Made by a program: the position numbers and the translations under genes
Assembly (NCBI RefSeq): GCF_902713425.1
Contig: NC_081214.1
Coordinates: 21,906,208 to 21,970,207 of the forward strand
From: Acipenser ruthenus
Taxonomy: Eukaryota > Chordata > Actinopteri > Acipenseriformes > Acipenseridae
Length of the DNA stretch: 64,000 nucleotides
Reading direction: 5' to 3'
The notes under the pieces: model-generated
Seen by the model: the letters and a program-made list of their open reading frames with translations, nothing else
Told to the model about the DNA's origin: nothing
Databases searched by the model: none
Shown here: positions 1-11,800 of the stretch, in pieces
Numbering within the stretch: position 1 is the first letter of the stretch
How the letters are laid out: each line of letters opens with the position of its first letter

Positions 1-3000
1 GTAATGTGTGGTAACATCCGCCTTCAAGCCAAGTATTTGGGACAGCATATTAAAAGTTTTGAACACAAGTGAAATCTTAAAATGTCAAAGCTTGGCACCG
101 AATTCTGGTACAGACAAGAGTTTTTTTCTTTTCTTATTGAGTCGGGAATGACAGCATTGGCCTGTGCTTAAAATGACAGCGTCTCCTGATGGATCGACTA
201 AACGGATTAAGCATTTCCATAGGAACAATTGAATCCGAGTGGAAGCAAATTCAATTGAAACAAATGATTCCATTTCAGAGTTTAGTTGGACTTCAGATGA
301 CCTGTTCTAAAGCCTTAGATTAGCTTTAGTATATTTTACTGTAAGTGCAAGACAAGACCTTACATTTGTTCAGTAGCATGGATTGGTTTATTCCAGAGTG
401 ACCCTATGACACAAAAGGAATATCAGGCTCTCATATCTGCAGTATAGCATCACCACAAAAGCAGCCTACACTGTTCAGGCGGGGGATTGGGATTCTCTAC
501 AGCTGCAGTGTTCTAACCTTCACCCCGCCCCCTTCAGATGAATTGCAAGCATACAGTAGCAAATGGACAGCATTCAGTATAGGATCTTTTTATGCTCAAC
601 AAATCCCTCAAACAACCAAAATCTGCATCAGGGACAGCACCTTTATAATGTTGCAACATTTTGGTATGATAACAACCAGATAATGAGCACTGACCTTTAA
701 AATGAGGGAAGATACATACATTACAAGCAGCTAACATACAGATCAGGGAGAGCGCCCTTTACAACAAGGGAGCATACATCAAAATCTGCCAGCATCCGAA
801 TTAGGGACAGTGGGAAATGAATCTCTGAATCAGCCATCATTTAAAAATTGGGCAATGGCCTTTTAACCCTCATCTCAGTGAGATTGTTTGTGTCACTATA
901 TTATTTAAAAAAAAAAAAAACACTGGCAAACATTTTGAGTAATCTTTCTTTCTGATAATTTGCATACCTAAATCAGAATGTGTATTGAACATACTTGTCT
1001 CTTTGGAGTCTAATATTTAGAAATCTGATTTCTGGTTACCTCTTTCCATTCTATTTTTCATTGTATATAGTAATGCTAATGCAGGGGTAAATAAATCACC
1101 CAGGGGAAAACAGCAGTAGAGAAAAGGGGCAGTGGGATTAAGATCAGTGCTTAGGCAGTTTGGTAAATGGTACATGTATCTGCACCATTCACTTTCATAT
1201 CCCAGGTATGTTTCCCAGCTCAGACACTGTATAACATCAGCAAAATTGAACCCAATGTATCCAATGTGTCCTTGCTCATCGTTTTCACAGTTTAACGGAT
1301 GGGGTTCAGCTGTAAGGTCAGCCCCAATAGCATGGTCTTTTTTATCCATGCAAACAAACACACTGGCATATCAGAGACGTTCGATGGTGGCTTTGCGTGC
1401 CAAGCTTAAAACCCAGGTTACATTACAGTACCTGGTTTATCTATAGTATAAACCTTGACTGACCTGTGGGATAATGGATTTAAATCTGTGTCCACTCCAG
1501 TCAAGATAAATCTATGGTCCTTGTAGAATCTATTAGTGTGCGGAGGAGCAGGGCATCTGTTACTGTCAAACTGGGACAATTGTTGACAGAAGATCTATAG
1601 TTACTTTCATACATGCACGTTTTAGGGTAAAAGTCTGAATATTAGAAAATCTTAAGATATACTGGTAAATGTCGACGTTTACCAAGCAAAATGGTAAATG
1701 CCCAAAATAAACATGATAACTCTTTACTTCGGACATTTACCAATAAATCTCAAGAATAACCAAGTGCCTTTGGCTAATGACCGAATGTATCACTTTTCGC
1801 GCATTGTAAGGCTTCAGGAGTCCTGTGTAACTCCAAGTGCCACAATAGTCTACCATGCTGCAATAAATATCTATTCAGTGCCTGTATTTGTCGCATTTTG
1901 TGTCACAACCAAGGTGTCATTTTCTGTTGAAAAAACGAAGGTCCTAAATGATTTAATTTGCATTTAACAAAATGTTATTTTTCATCAAACTACTAGGTAT
2001 TTGGAGTACAATATCCTTCAACACTATTTTGAATTGTTTTATATGCAAATTTACCAGAATGTTGGTTGGTTCTGCATAGGTGGATCACAATATTGTTCAG
2101 TACCATGTTGAATTGCTCAAATGTGCGTTACTGTAAGTTCATCAATGATTATTTTGTTAATGGAAAATGTGTAGGCGGAAATATATTTTTCGACATTACT
2201 GTTTGTTAATTGAACATTTTCATTCCGAAATACATATATTGTTCGAAAGGATTAACTCTTCTAAAGGAATAATAGGCTGGAGATAGCTTGTTAACATAAC
2301 TTACTGTCTACAGTGGCTGACAGGCGGTCTTCAGTGGTATTTAAATAATTACCAGTAAAGCATTATAAAACTATGGTCAAAGATTGTATAAGCTGCAAAA
2401 ACTTTAAAATGGGTCTTCATGATAAAAGAAGGAGTGGTAAATGGAGTGGTAAGGACTGGTAAATGTGATTGCCACTGACGGCCCATGAAAGAACTCTACA
2501 AGACTGAAAGTAATGTAAGAGTGAAGGGCATGAGAAGGACTCAGCTTGTGCTCAGCTCAGAATTTCTTCAGTACTTGGGAACTGTACTCTATCTCTATCT
2601 GATGGAGTGGTACAGAACAAAAACTGACAAATCCTCCAATCTGACTTGACTGTTTGCATGTTTTTAAGATCCTCTGGTTACTGTTAATCCCAGTTTCCCT
2701 AACTGTGGCCCAGATATGGGAAACCAATTCAAAAGAATTCACAAAACACTAGGGAAAAAAATAATCTTTTTGACATGTAAATGTGGGTTAAGTCAGGATA
2801 TTACTGTGTTTTGTAACCAAACAGAGTCCAGACTGTTAGTATCAGAAAACTAAAGCTGAGGGAACACAAAGCCACTATTTCAGTAACAGTGGCTTGAAAC
2901 CTGGTTCCAAGAGACCGGGAGACCTAGTTTGAGGCAACTTTGCTGTATCAAACCCCAAGTCTCCCCTGATGTACCATGCAGTGGCCTAAAACCAAGTTCA

Positions 3001-3336
3001 AAGCCACAAAGTGGTTTCCTGTCCCCTCAGATTAAGAGAAATGCACAGTTGGGAGGAAGCTTGGCCATCTGCAGCTAAAACTACCTTCTGGGGAAATAAA
3101 CAAAGAGGAATGTCAACTAGGTCTGCTTTCTGGTGACGTGGAGTTCAGACAATGCCTAGCTATGGAAGAATGTAATAAACAGACAGCAGCAAGTTAAGTT
3201 TTAGAATAAAACTGATAAAAGCAGTGGTACACTGCAGCTTTAAATCCATTTAGCATGCACCAGAACACATTTCACTGCAAAGCCGTCTCCTGCTGAGAAA
3301 TGTATTCAAATAAGAAGATTTCCATTATTGCACACA

Positions 3337-3372
<36 letters not shown>

Positions 3373-5250
3373 AAAATGTACCTCCTATAATAAGAGTTTT
3401 GTAATCTCTTTGATCATTTTTACTATGTGTGCTACTGGTGCTACGCCCAAGGAAGGGTGTCAAAGAGGCTTGAATTTTCCCCCATCTTTGATCCAAACAA
3501 AACTGCCCACACACAGTGCATGACTATTACATATTTATATTTTGCCAATTGGATGAAAATAGTATGACCCAATACACATAGGTAATCCAATGCAGTAACA
3601 TGGTACCATATCAGTACCACTAGTGTGTGCTACTGTATCAGGTGCAATATTTAGCATTGGCATTACTGGTCTGCTACTAAATTGTGCTTCTGGGATTTCC
3701 TCAAGGTAAAAGATGATATATCATCAATGGCATTGTTCTGTGAGAGCTGTGCTCTATTCATTGCAGAAACAGTTCACAGCATTGTTGTTCTGTCAAATAC
3801 TAAGACAAATCTGAGACTGAATTTGATGTGTGACCCACAGGCCTGGCATCTGGATGGATCAATGGTCTTTTAGTGCTTCTTTTAAGAAAAGTCTGAAATT
3901 ACACTTCTAGATTTATCTGTCAGTCAGATACCATTAGTTTATGCTGCCACGCTGTTAATCAATCATCTCTGTTCCGTGACAGCTTTAAGATTGTTTGATT
4001 GATTGAATTAATGACTTACTGTATTAAAAGACTCACAGGACCAAGGTAACAATATGAACCATACTGATTTGCAATTTGCGTGAGAAATGTCTGGATGATT
4101 GCAGAACACATGGTTTTAAAGTGTCTATCTTTAAATGCCCAGGAGTGCAATCGGGGTGACTTTAGAGCATCATTTGTCGAGGTCAGGCTTAGTGATCAAT
4201 GGCCAGGGAAGATCCCACTAGGATTCGTAGATAAAATCAATGCCATCTTATTTAAACTCTGTTCAATTTTACTCTTTATCCACGGTGACAGTGCAGAGCG
4301 ATCCCATTTGGCAGTCTCCTAGCCTTTTAAGTTTTCCTGACAGCTTTATAATACTACAGGTCAAGGTCTATTACCATCACAATGCCACATTTACATCTTT
4401 TTCACCACAGTGCTTTACAGCTCACCTATTCCAAGCAAGAAATGTAGAAATATGTTTATTTTTATTTTTATGAAACATTCATATGCAGCTTGACAGCATC
4501 AGATTTCCTTCTTTCACACTCACATTTTTCATTATATTTTTTAAACACAGATTTTTTTTTTCCTGCGTCTGGTGAATGTTGTTCTCATATCATTTTAGCC
4601 AATAAACATTGTATTGATGGTGTGTTAAAACAGAGAGCATTTTCATTGGCAGCAAGAATGTATTCTTCCATTGCTAATATCTGGAATCACTGGAATAAAG
4701 ACATGTTTAGACCTAATTTCTCAAGACCTTATTTAAAAAGAAAACCTGCTGTATCTTAGGCATTTAGCATAAGGCTTTCTGCATCAGTCATGGGGACTTC
4801 ATATACAGTACAAAACTAACAATGCTGTGTCTGGGGTAGTCCCAGTATAAAAAGGAATGGCGCAGGCTTCAAATGATATTGATCTGGACATTATGATTCA
4901 TTGCCAGCACAAGCTGAGCCCCAATAGATAGAATTGGTGCACATGTTTTTATGTAGTTTGTTTAAAAAACAATAAAGAGGCAGAAGAGAAAGCACATGCA
5001 AAATAGAGAAAAGGTCATTTTAATGGATTTGAAGTTAAATAAGGGGTGACAGTTTCATTATGAATGCAGGAAAAGGGGCTAGATGTAAAAAAAAGATCTG
5101 TCTTCCCACTCACTCCGCATCCCACTCAGTGACTGACAGGAAACACAAAATTTCCTCTTCCCCTGGGACTGCCTGTCTGCAGCTGAGGAATTACTGCACA
5201 GTGAGCAATTATTACTCAAATTGAGTAACTCTTACCATTTCAGGAATATG
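1..5250. other. Intergenic region, no gene recognised
   Basis: I found no exon with splice sites and recognisable protein here on either strand. Open frames are short and unlike any family I know. Visible structure is a degenerate roughly 60-bp repeat at about 620-830, a cluster of short ggtaaatg/catttacc motifs at about 1,660-2,465, and a TG microsatellite at 3,340-3,369. A distal regulatory role cannot be judged from sequence alone. Confidence 0.6.
3340..3369. repeat. (TG)n microsatellite
   Basis: An uninterrupted run of about 15 TG dinucleotides. It is an ordinary simple repeat in intergenic DNA. Confidence 0.95.
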
Positions 5251-5484
5251 ATTTGTTTATTTAGCAGACGCCTTTATCCAAGGCGACTTACAGAGACTAG
5301 GGTGTGTGAACTATGCATCAGCTGCAGAGTCACTTACAACTACATCTCACCCGAAAGACGGAGCACAAGGAGGTGAAGTGACTTGCTCAGGGTCACACAG
5401 TGAGTCAGTGGTTGAGCTGGGATTTGAACTAGGGACCTCCTGGTTACAAGCCCTTTTCTTTAACCACTGGACCACACAGCCTCC
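5251..5484 (-). repeat. tRNA-derived SINE, copy 1, next to the BTK exon copy
   Basis: Read on the minus strand the element begins ggaggctgtgtgg, carries an A-box-like tggtccagtgg and a B-box-like agttcaaatcc about 40 bp later, and ends in a tail with cttggataaaggcgtctg followed by ctaaataaacaaat. That tail resembles the LINE-like 3' end shared by many fish SINEs. It matches the SINE in BTK intron 5 (38,995-39,227). The first 54 bp are identical and about 8 differences lie in the remaining roughly 180 bp. The tail flank here lacks the atattata duplication seen at the BTK copy. Confidence 0.85.
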
Positions 5485-6029
5485 TATAATATCCAGCTGT
5501 TAATAATGCAGGGTATCCACAAAACCACCTCAATACTGTAATCTGCTTTACTTCCCCAGTGGTGAAAACATAACAGCTGAAGCAGCAGGCAACTCCACAC
5601 ATAAGGAATTTCCTGACTTTGAGAGCTCTTAAGAACGCCGCTATTTTAAAATCACTGCTATTGCACGAGGAAGTGGCTGCAATGCAGGGGTTGCTTAGTG
5701 CTTTAGTTAATAGTGGTCAGTGGGGATGCAATTTGTTTTTAATTCAGGCATTGAAGCGGAAGAAAGGCTGTGCAGGATGTCAGTTCTATTCCTTATGAGA
5801 CACACAGGCCCCCTCAGCAGTGTGTACTGTCTAAAGCACCTGCTGGGACTGTCCTGCACTCACTGGTTTTGGTCTCAATCACTCTGCACCCCAAGGCTTG
5901 CTTTACTTCTTGATGACAGCACAGCCACTGGCCATCTACCCAGAAGCATGGATGATATTTCTGAGCCAGGTCTTTATTGTGTGTCACAACTGCAAACAAA
6001 TACATGCAGTAAGCAAATAAATACACAAA
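5485..6029 (-). pseudogene. Inverted copy of a BTK exon with flanking intron
   Basis: These 545 bases are the reverse complement of BTK positions 38,450-38,994 with no gap and only two substitutions that I can find, about 99.6% identity. The copied part holds the whole 126-bp BTK exon for the Zn-binding Tec-homology (BTK) motif (5,864-5,989 here) with its acceptor and donor, about 40 bp of upstream intron, and all downstream intron up to the SINE. One substitution changes the last base of the exon (ccg|gt to cca|gt); the gt donor itself survives. The exon stays open and encodes the same residues as BTK, including KYHPCFW and the CC pair. No other BTK exon lies nearby, so this is an orphan exon that cannot make a kinase. 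It is a recent duplicate or an assembly artefact. Confidence 0.9.
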
Positions 6030-7604
6030 ACCACTTATTATAACAGGCGATGTCCTCATTAATTACTCTAAATTAGCAAAATCCCATTGAATGTAATTGA
6101 GATTTAAGCCTGATACTGTAAATGCAGATGCTTCACCATATTGTATTTATCCATATTTTTGCATTGAATTTATCTATTGTTTTATATAATGACTTCTGTG
6201 AGCTAAGCTGCAACACCTTTTTTCTAGCGGTGGTCTAATTGGCTTTACACTGTGAGGACAGTCTGAGGTCAATTGATTAATTTCTGCCTCTCAGTTTTAA
6301 ACACACAAAGGGCTCAAAGCTATTTACTCCAAAATCGTCATTAGTGCATTTTTTTTCTTTCATAAAGAAAAAACAGACTCAGTAAAGTGTTCAATTAAGA
6401 AAAGCATCCCTCGCCATTCAGCCCTGTTATGAATTCCTTATGTTATAAAAAGAAAACTTTCCTCAGGAGACAGAGTGCCACAACTACTTTATAATGTTTC
6501 CCAAATAAACCTGATCTTTTTTTTTCTGACTTTCCACTTGATAAATTGGATGACCCCATTACCATGGTAGACGGGAAACGGAATGTGATCTATTTGCTTT
6601 ATCTGTGTCTGTGTAGCTCTGGGCTGATGGCAAAATATTCAATGTCAGTAATCCTTTATGAAAATTAAACAGCACTGTAATTGTAGTTGTTTACCATGTG
6701 GGTCCCTAGAAACACAGGGGAGTTCAGGGGTTTCATCTTGGATTGGGATGGTTTTTTACACACACATTCACATATAGATTTGTACTGCCAAATGCAAGCA
6801 TTATAAGGCCACAGGTTGCACTTCCCATATGGGCCAAGAAAAAAAATCATATTAGTTTTTTCTGGATTACATGAAGGGGTGTTATGAAAAATACAAAACA
6901 TTCTAACAGCCTGATATTGGAATAATGGAAATTGGAATACATTAGAGAAAAAATTAAATGTCCCAGACCTTTTTTTTTTTTGATGTATGTTTCTGTTAAT
7001 ATATGCATGTGTGTGCAGTTGCTGTCACCAATAAAACTGAGAAATTGCTTTTTTAAGGTTGTTCGCCTATCTTGCTCCATCACCTTTTTTTTTTGGAAAG
7101 AAACCAATAACATATTTGTAAGAAAAAAAAAATATCAAAGGGAAACTTTATGAACAGTATGTTTTTTTGTTTGTTTGTTTGTTTGTTTACCCTCCACTTT
7201 CTACTGGCAGCTGGAGTGGAGCCCCTGTTTCTATGGTAACCAGAGTCTGCCGAAAGGAAGACCAGATTAAAGTAATAATTCTATAGGACCCAGGAGGAAT
7301 TTCAAAGGAGAGAAGTGCTGGGGGCTCTCTGAGTGCTCTTAAACACGATCTGCAGGGCCTCACGTTTTTTTTTTGGTTTTTTTTAGAAATCTGAACAGTT
7401 TCATCTCTGTGTACAGTCAGTCACAGATCTCTCTCTCTCTGAATGAGCCAAAAAAAAAAGAAAAGGTCACTGACAGAGAAAATAACCTAATTATCCATAA
7501 ATGCCTTCACTGAGAAAAAATCATTCTTTTTGTAATTGTTTTCTAGATGACTTTAAAAATACAAGATTATACAATCAGTAAAGTACTGTAAAAGCATGGC
7601 CAAG

Positions 7605-7672
7605 CACACACACACACACACACACACACATGCACACACACACAGGCACACACGCACACACACACACGCACG
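7605..7672. repeat. Interrupted (CA)n microsatellite
   Basis: A CA-rich simple repeat with a few interruptions (tgca, ggca, cgca). The long cysteine/valine frames across it are a by-product of the repeat. Confidence 0.95.
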
Positions 7673-8689
7673 CATGCATGACAGAAAAGATTATTAACCC
7701 CTGTAAAGCACAGTAAATGCATTGTACAGTATAAGCAGTGTAAGGAACAAATTGACTGTGCAAGTATAATGTGGTCAATCTTTCTGGGTAATACTGTACC
7801 TTGCTGCTCTGTTTGCTGTGCCTGTCTCATACTAGTGCTTACTGGTAACAAAGAACCACAAAGATTCATGGGAAACATGTGTTTGATCATTTTAAGATTT
7901 ATTTTATTAATTAATAGTAAAGATTATAGAACAATCAGCAGCTTACATTGAGGAATTGCTTCTTGGCTGGTGTTCCCATGCCACAGGACATTTTAAATGT
8001 AGACAGTTACCAGTTCTAGTAACTGCTCCCTTGGCAACAAAGCATATTGGCAACTGTTGTCGGTGTAAGTTAGAGTGAGGGAGCATGTTCCACATCACTT
8101 TCTGTAAGTATAGCTCAAGCTAGGACACTATGTAGAAAAGGGACTTGACTTAGAAAGAAAAGGTAAGAAAAAGGTGCTTTACAAAAAGGAAGAAATAACA
8201 GTAGAAAGTGCCATTTCCATCTCTCATCCACCACAGGCACCACATCGACCTAGTCACTCCAATCAATACAACTAATATCCTCCCAGTAACTGGGTAACAG
8301 AAAGGCTGCCTCAGCCACTGGGAGCTGTACCTCATCGACGCAGGGAGAAAGCAATCCCCAGCAGACTGAAGTCTTCATCTCATATGCATGAAGAAGACCC
8401 CCACCAAGAATATGAACCTGTCAGCTTGACTGATATAAGTATCTGTGTATGGGGGATGGGGGCTGCTGTAGGTACAAGAGAATGGCATTTAAGGCACATA
8501 GTAAATAAGTATGATGAAGTTGCTCTAATTGCTCCCCGGAGCTGCAGAGAAGAGAAAAAGCTGGAAGCAATAAACAGTCATTACTGTGACAGTCTGACAA
8601 TGGCTGCTTCATTAACAGGAGGCGTTGTGGGTTGGAGTACTTATTAAAGGTTTTAAAGGCTGGTTCATACTTTTGTCGCAGATGAATGT

Positions 8690-8845
8690 GATATGTCAGG
8701 CGATCTTGGTTAACGCAGGCAGGCGCATCACACAGGGCGAGGCAATCCCCACACAGGCGGAGGGTGGGCGTGAACCCAGGACCTCTCACACTAAAGCATA
8801 GCGCCGATACCGCTGTACAAAAGAGCTGGCTCCTTTGCAAAGAGC
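8690..8845 (-). repeat. Candidate tRNA-derived SINE
   Basis: On the minus strand there is a tRNA-like stretch: a box-A-like region around tacagcggtatcggc and, about 35 bp further, a good box B in gggttcacgccc. It is more GC-rich and CpG-rich than its surroundings. I could not find a clear tail or target-site duplication, so both ends are approximate and the assignment is tentative. Confidence 0.45.
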
Positions 8846-11800
8846 GTATATCAGGCTTATGTCTTCGTGTGTGATTACGTCACCTACCAGCCCTGCTGCT
8901 GCCTTCCTCCATGCTCACTACAATATATAATGAAACCGTTAATGTGCTTCAAGACTGTTTTGTAAGTAATTTGTCATTAAACAAAGAATAATTATGTTTT
9001 TTTTTCTTTGTATATTTAGAAACATGACCTGCCAATATATTAGAACTGAATGTTGTGGCTAAAATCACATACCCTTTAAGGTTTTATTGTTTAGATCTGA
9101 TTATAATGGGAGTTTTATTTTGACAATAGAATACGGTTGTAGTTGTAAGTTACCGGCACATTGCAGTAACCAAACTGACAATGGTTGCACGGTGGTTTAC
9201 ATTATTTAATTGAGCTAAAATTTTTAAAGAGAACTTCAATGTTTCCCTTAATGCTGAAGGTCATGATGTGCACCCTTACTATGTACTTTGCAGAAAATCC
9301 AATTCTAGATTAATTTTTCAGCATAAAACAGCAGGAACGGCAATTTGGTAAATCAACCTTTATCCTCGAGTTCTCTGTGCAAACGCAGTTAGCACCATCC
9401 CAAGAGGCCACAGATTACCTTTGCTAAATTCATTTTTTCGTTTGCTGTGAAAATTACTCCCGCTATCTTACAAGGCCTGAGAGCCCTGCTGGAACAATTT
9501 CTTCCATTTGAGGCAAATTGATTTTTTTTTAAAACAGGTTCCAAACTAATTCTAATCCAATCTTGTCTTCTCCGAAAGGCTCCCACCCTCTCTCGCCTTG
9601 GTGCTCAAGTGTTACCGAGGTAATGGGTTTTACCGGCTCCTCTCAGAAGATGGGAATTTCAGCTCCAACAAAATAAAAGAATGCCACTAGAATGTTAAAA
9701 AATAAAGTCAAGGCTGGCAGCGTACAGAGACATTTTTTGTCCTGTTGTTGAGTCAATACATAGTTTTTAGGATGTCACATATATTTGTCAACTGACCTGT
9801 TTCTGAAAGAACAGTCCATTTTTCTGTGTTGACCCGGTAAAAGACTGTCCTCTGTATTTTCTAGGACAGTACCATTTTTAAAATATGTCTTAAAATACAC
9901 ACCTAATCATTTCTCTGTTATTAACAGCTATCTTAGCTGGTTCATAAAAACCAAGGTAGCAGCTACATTGACTTCAGATTGAAGGTCAATGCACTCTACA
10001 CAAAAGTCAACTGACTGTCAAATTGAACTCTGAAATGTACTTTTCTTTAGCCAGCACAAAACAGAAATCTCTTGAACCAGTATGATCAGCTTAATTGTCC
10101 TGGTAGTGTGGGCAACACATTAATGGAGCCTGGTATGGAGCAGTGCTTGTTCAAAATTCTTAGCAATTTTAATTTGCTATAGCTGTTATACAGTGTAAGA
10201 AACAATAACTACCCAATTTTACATAATAAGGGCTTTGGTGACAGTGTTCTTGTGGTGTAAATGAGAAACTGCAGTCTAATGTAGAGCAGGGTTTACTTTA
10301 TTTGTTATAAGTAGTTTATTCCAGTTTCTCTATTAAAGGTATTTATCCCTCAAAACCCCTCTTCATTTTTGCAGCATTTTCTTGTATTATTAATACTTTC
10401 AAATCTTGAAAAAGTTTACTACTAATTATAAATGAAATAGGACACAAGGGTTGTCAAAGGTCAATCTCTCCATTGTTCCCTGACATACAGTATCAAGAAT
10501 TCTAGAATGGAGATGCTAGTCTTTTAAACAGGCTAGCATGTGTCCCATGTTTTGTAGTCAAAAGCCCTTCTAGTCTCAGCGGGCTGTTGTACAACAAGTT
10601 GTCTCTTCAGTGCGATTGTGCTTCCTCCTTTTCATTTTACAACGCATCACAAATGTGTCTGGTTAAGTCTCGCCAGCGGGAGATCATTTCATGGTCTTAG
10701 AGTTATCTACAAATGCACTCCAAATCGGTTCGCAGGTCATTTATGCTGCCACAGCAATGTAATTCAGTGCAATTATTCCTGCAATGAGAAAAGCAATGGG
10801 TGCTCCAAACTTCCACCAGCCTGTCTGCCTGCTTTTACAGCATTATTTCCGACACTTGATTTAATTGTATGATAGGTACAATCACTTTGAAACCTGGTGA
10901 GTACTACAGTGCCTCTGTTCCCAGTATTTAGGTGACATGTTATATTTCATGATTCTATTTTGTTGTGTACACATTACTATTAACTAGACAGACAATGATG
11001 GGGGGTAGACGCTGCATTGCTACTTGGTTACTGTGTACTGGTACGCTTGACATGCAACCCCCTTTTCTGCTGTTCCGTGTGCTGCAGAGAATAATCTAAA
11101 CCTGGTGTTTGAGAATGCAGTGATCAAGAAAGGTGAGGCAATGAAACTGTAGCTATGGTCAGGCACACTAGAGGGCAAGCAATCCTGTATGTAAGCTTCC
11201 CTGCAAAGCTCCAGGCATGCTTCTTGAATCACAAACCCCTCCACAATATCAAATGAAGGCCAGCTAGATGGAAGTCAGAATCCATACCTTCCCATTAGCC
11301 TTGCTGTGGCCAGCCAGAAAAGGATCTCATTGGGCTATATCAATAAAGCATTTCTATGCCAGAAAGTGCATTGCTGTGAACCAAATTAATATTGCTTCTC
11401 AGATTTGTTCTTGTAATTGCATGAACTTATCACAGCCCCAGGAGAAATCTGTAACAAACTTAAGACACAGTCTAGTGGGAAAAGACAAACTCAACATTGT
11501 ATATGAAAGTATGTATTATTATCATATGTTCACATGCATAGAATTAAAAGGCAGAACTTATTTATTTATTTCATTGCTTAGATTTTTTTTTTTAAATGAA
11601 AATCAATTCCCAGGTGCTTCTGCCAATCTACTCAAGTGTGTGTGGTACGTGTCTGTTTATAATGACTGCTGATCTTGCTGTCCATTGATTTTGCCTTACT
11701 CGTTTTACAGCCCACATTACTGAAATAAACAGTAATATCTAATTAAAAAAAGATCATTAACACACCTTTAAAGAGGTTAGATTAGGAATGGCAACACGGC

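Noticed and set aside
5720-6043. A 107-codon open frame on the plus strand, nearly repeated at 38,433-38,759 on the minus strand
   Set aside because: The two frames match only because the DNA is duplicated. They are antisense to the BTK exon and its intron, and the real coding content is the BTK exon.
7567-7890. A cysteine/valine-rich minus-strand open frame
   Set aside because: It is generated by the CA microsatellite.
8421-8840. A 139-codon minus-strand open frame
   Set aside because: It runs through a tRNA-like SINE candidate and flanking sequence. No family resemblance and no splice context.
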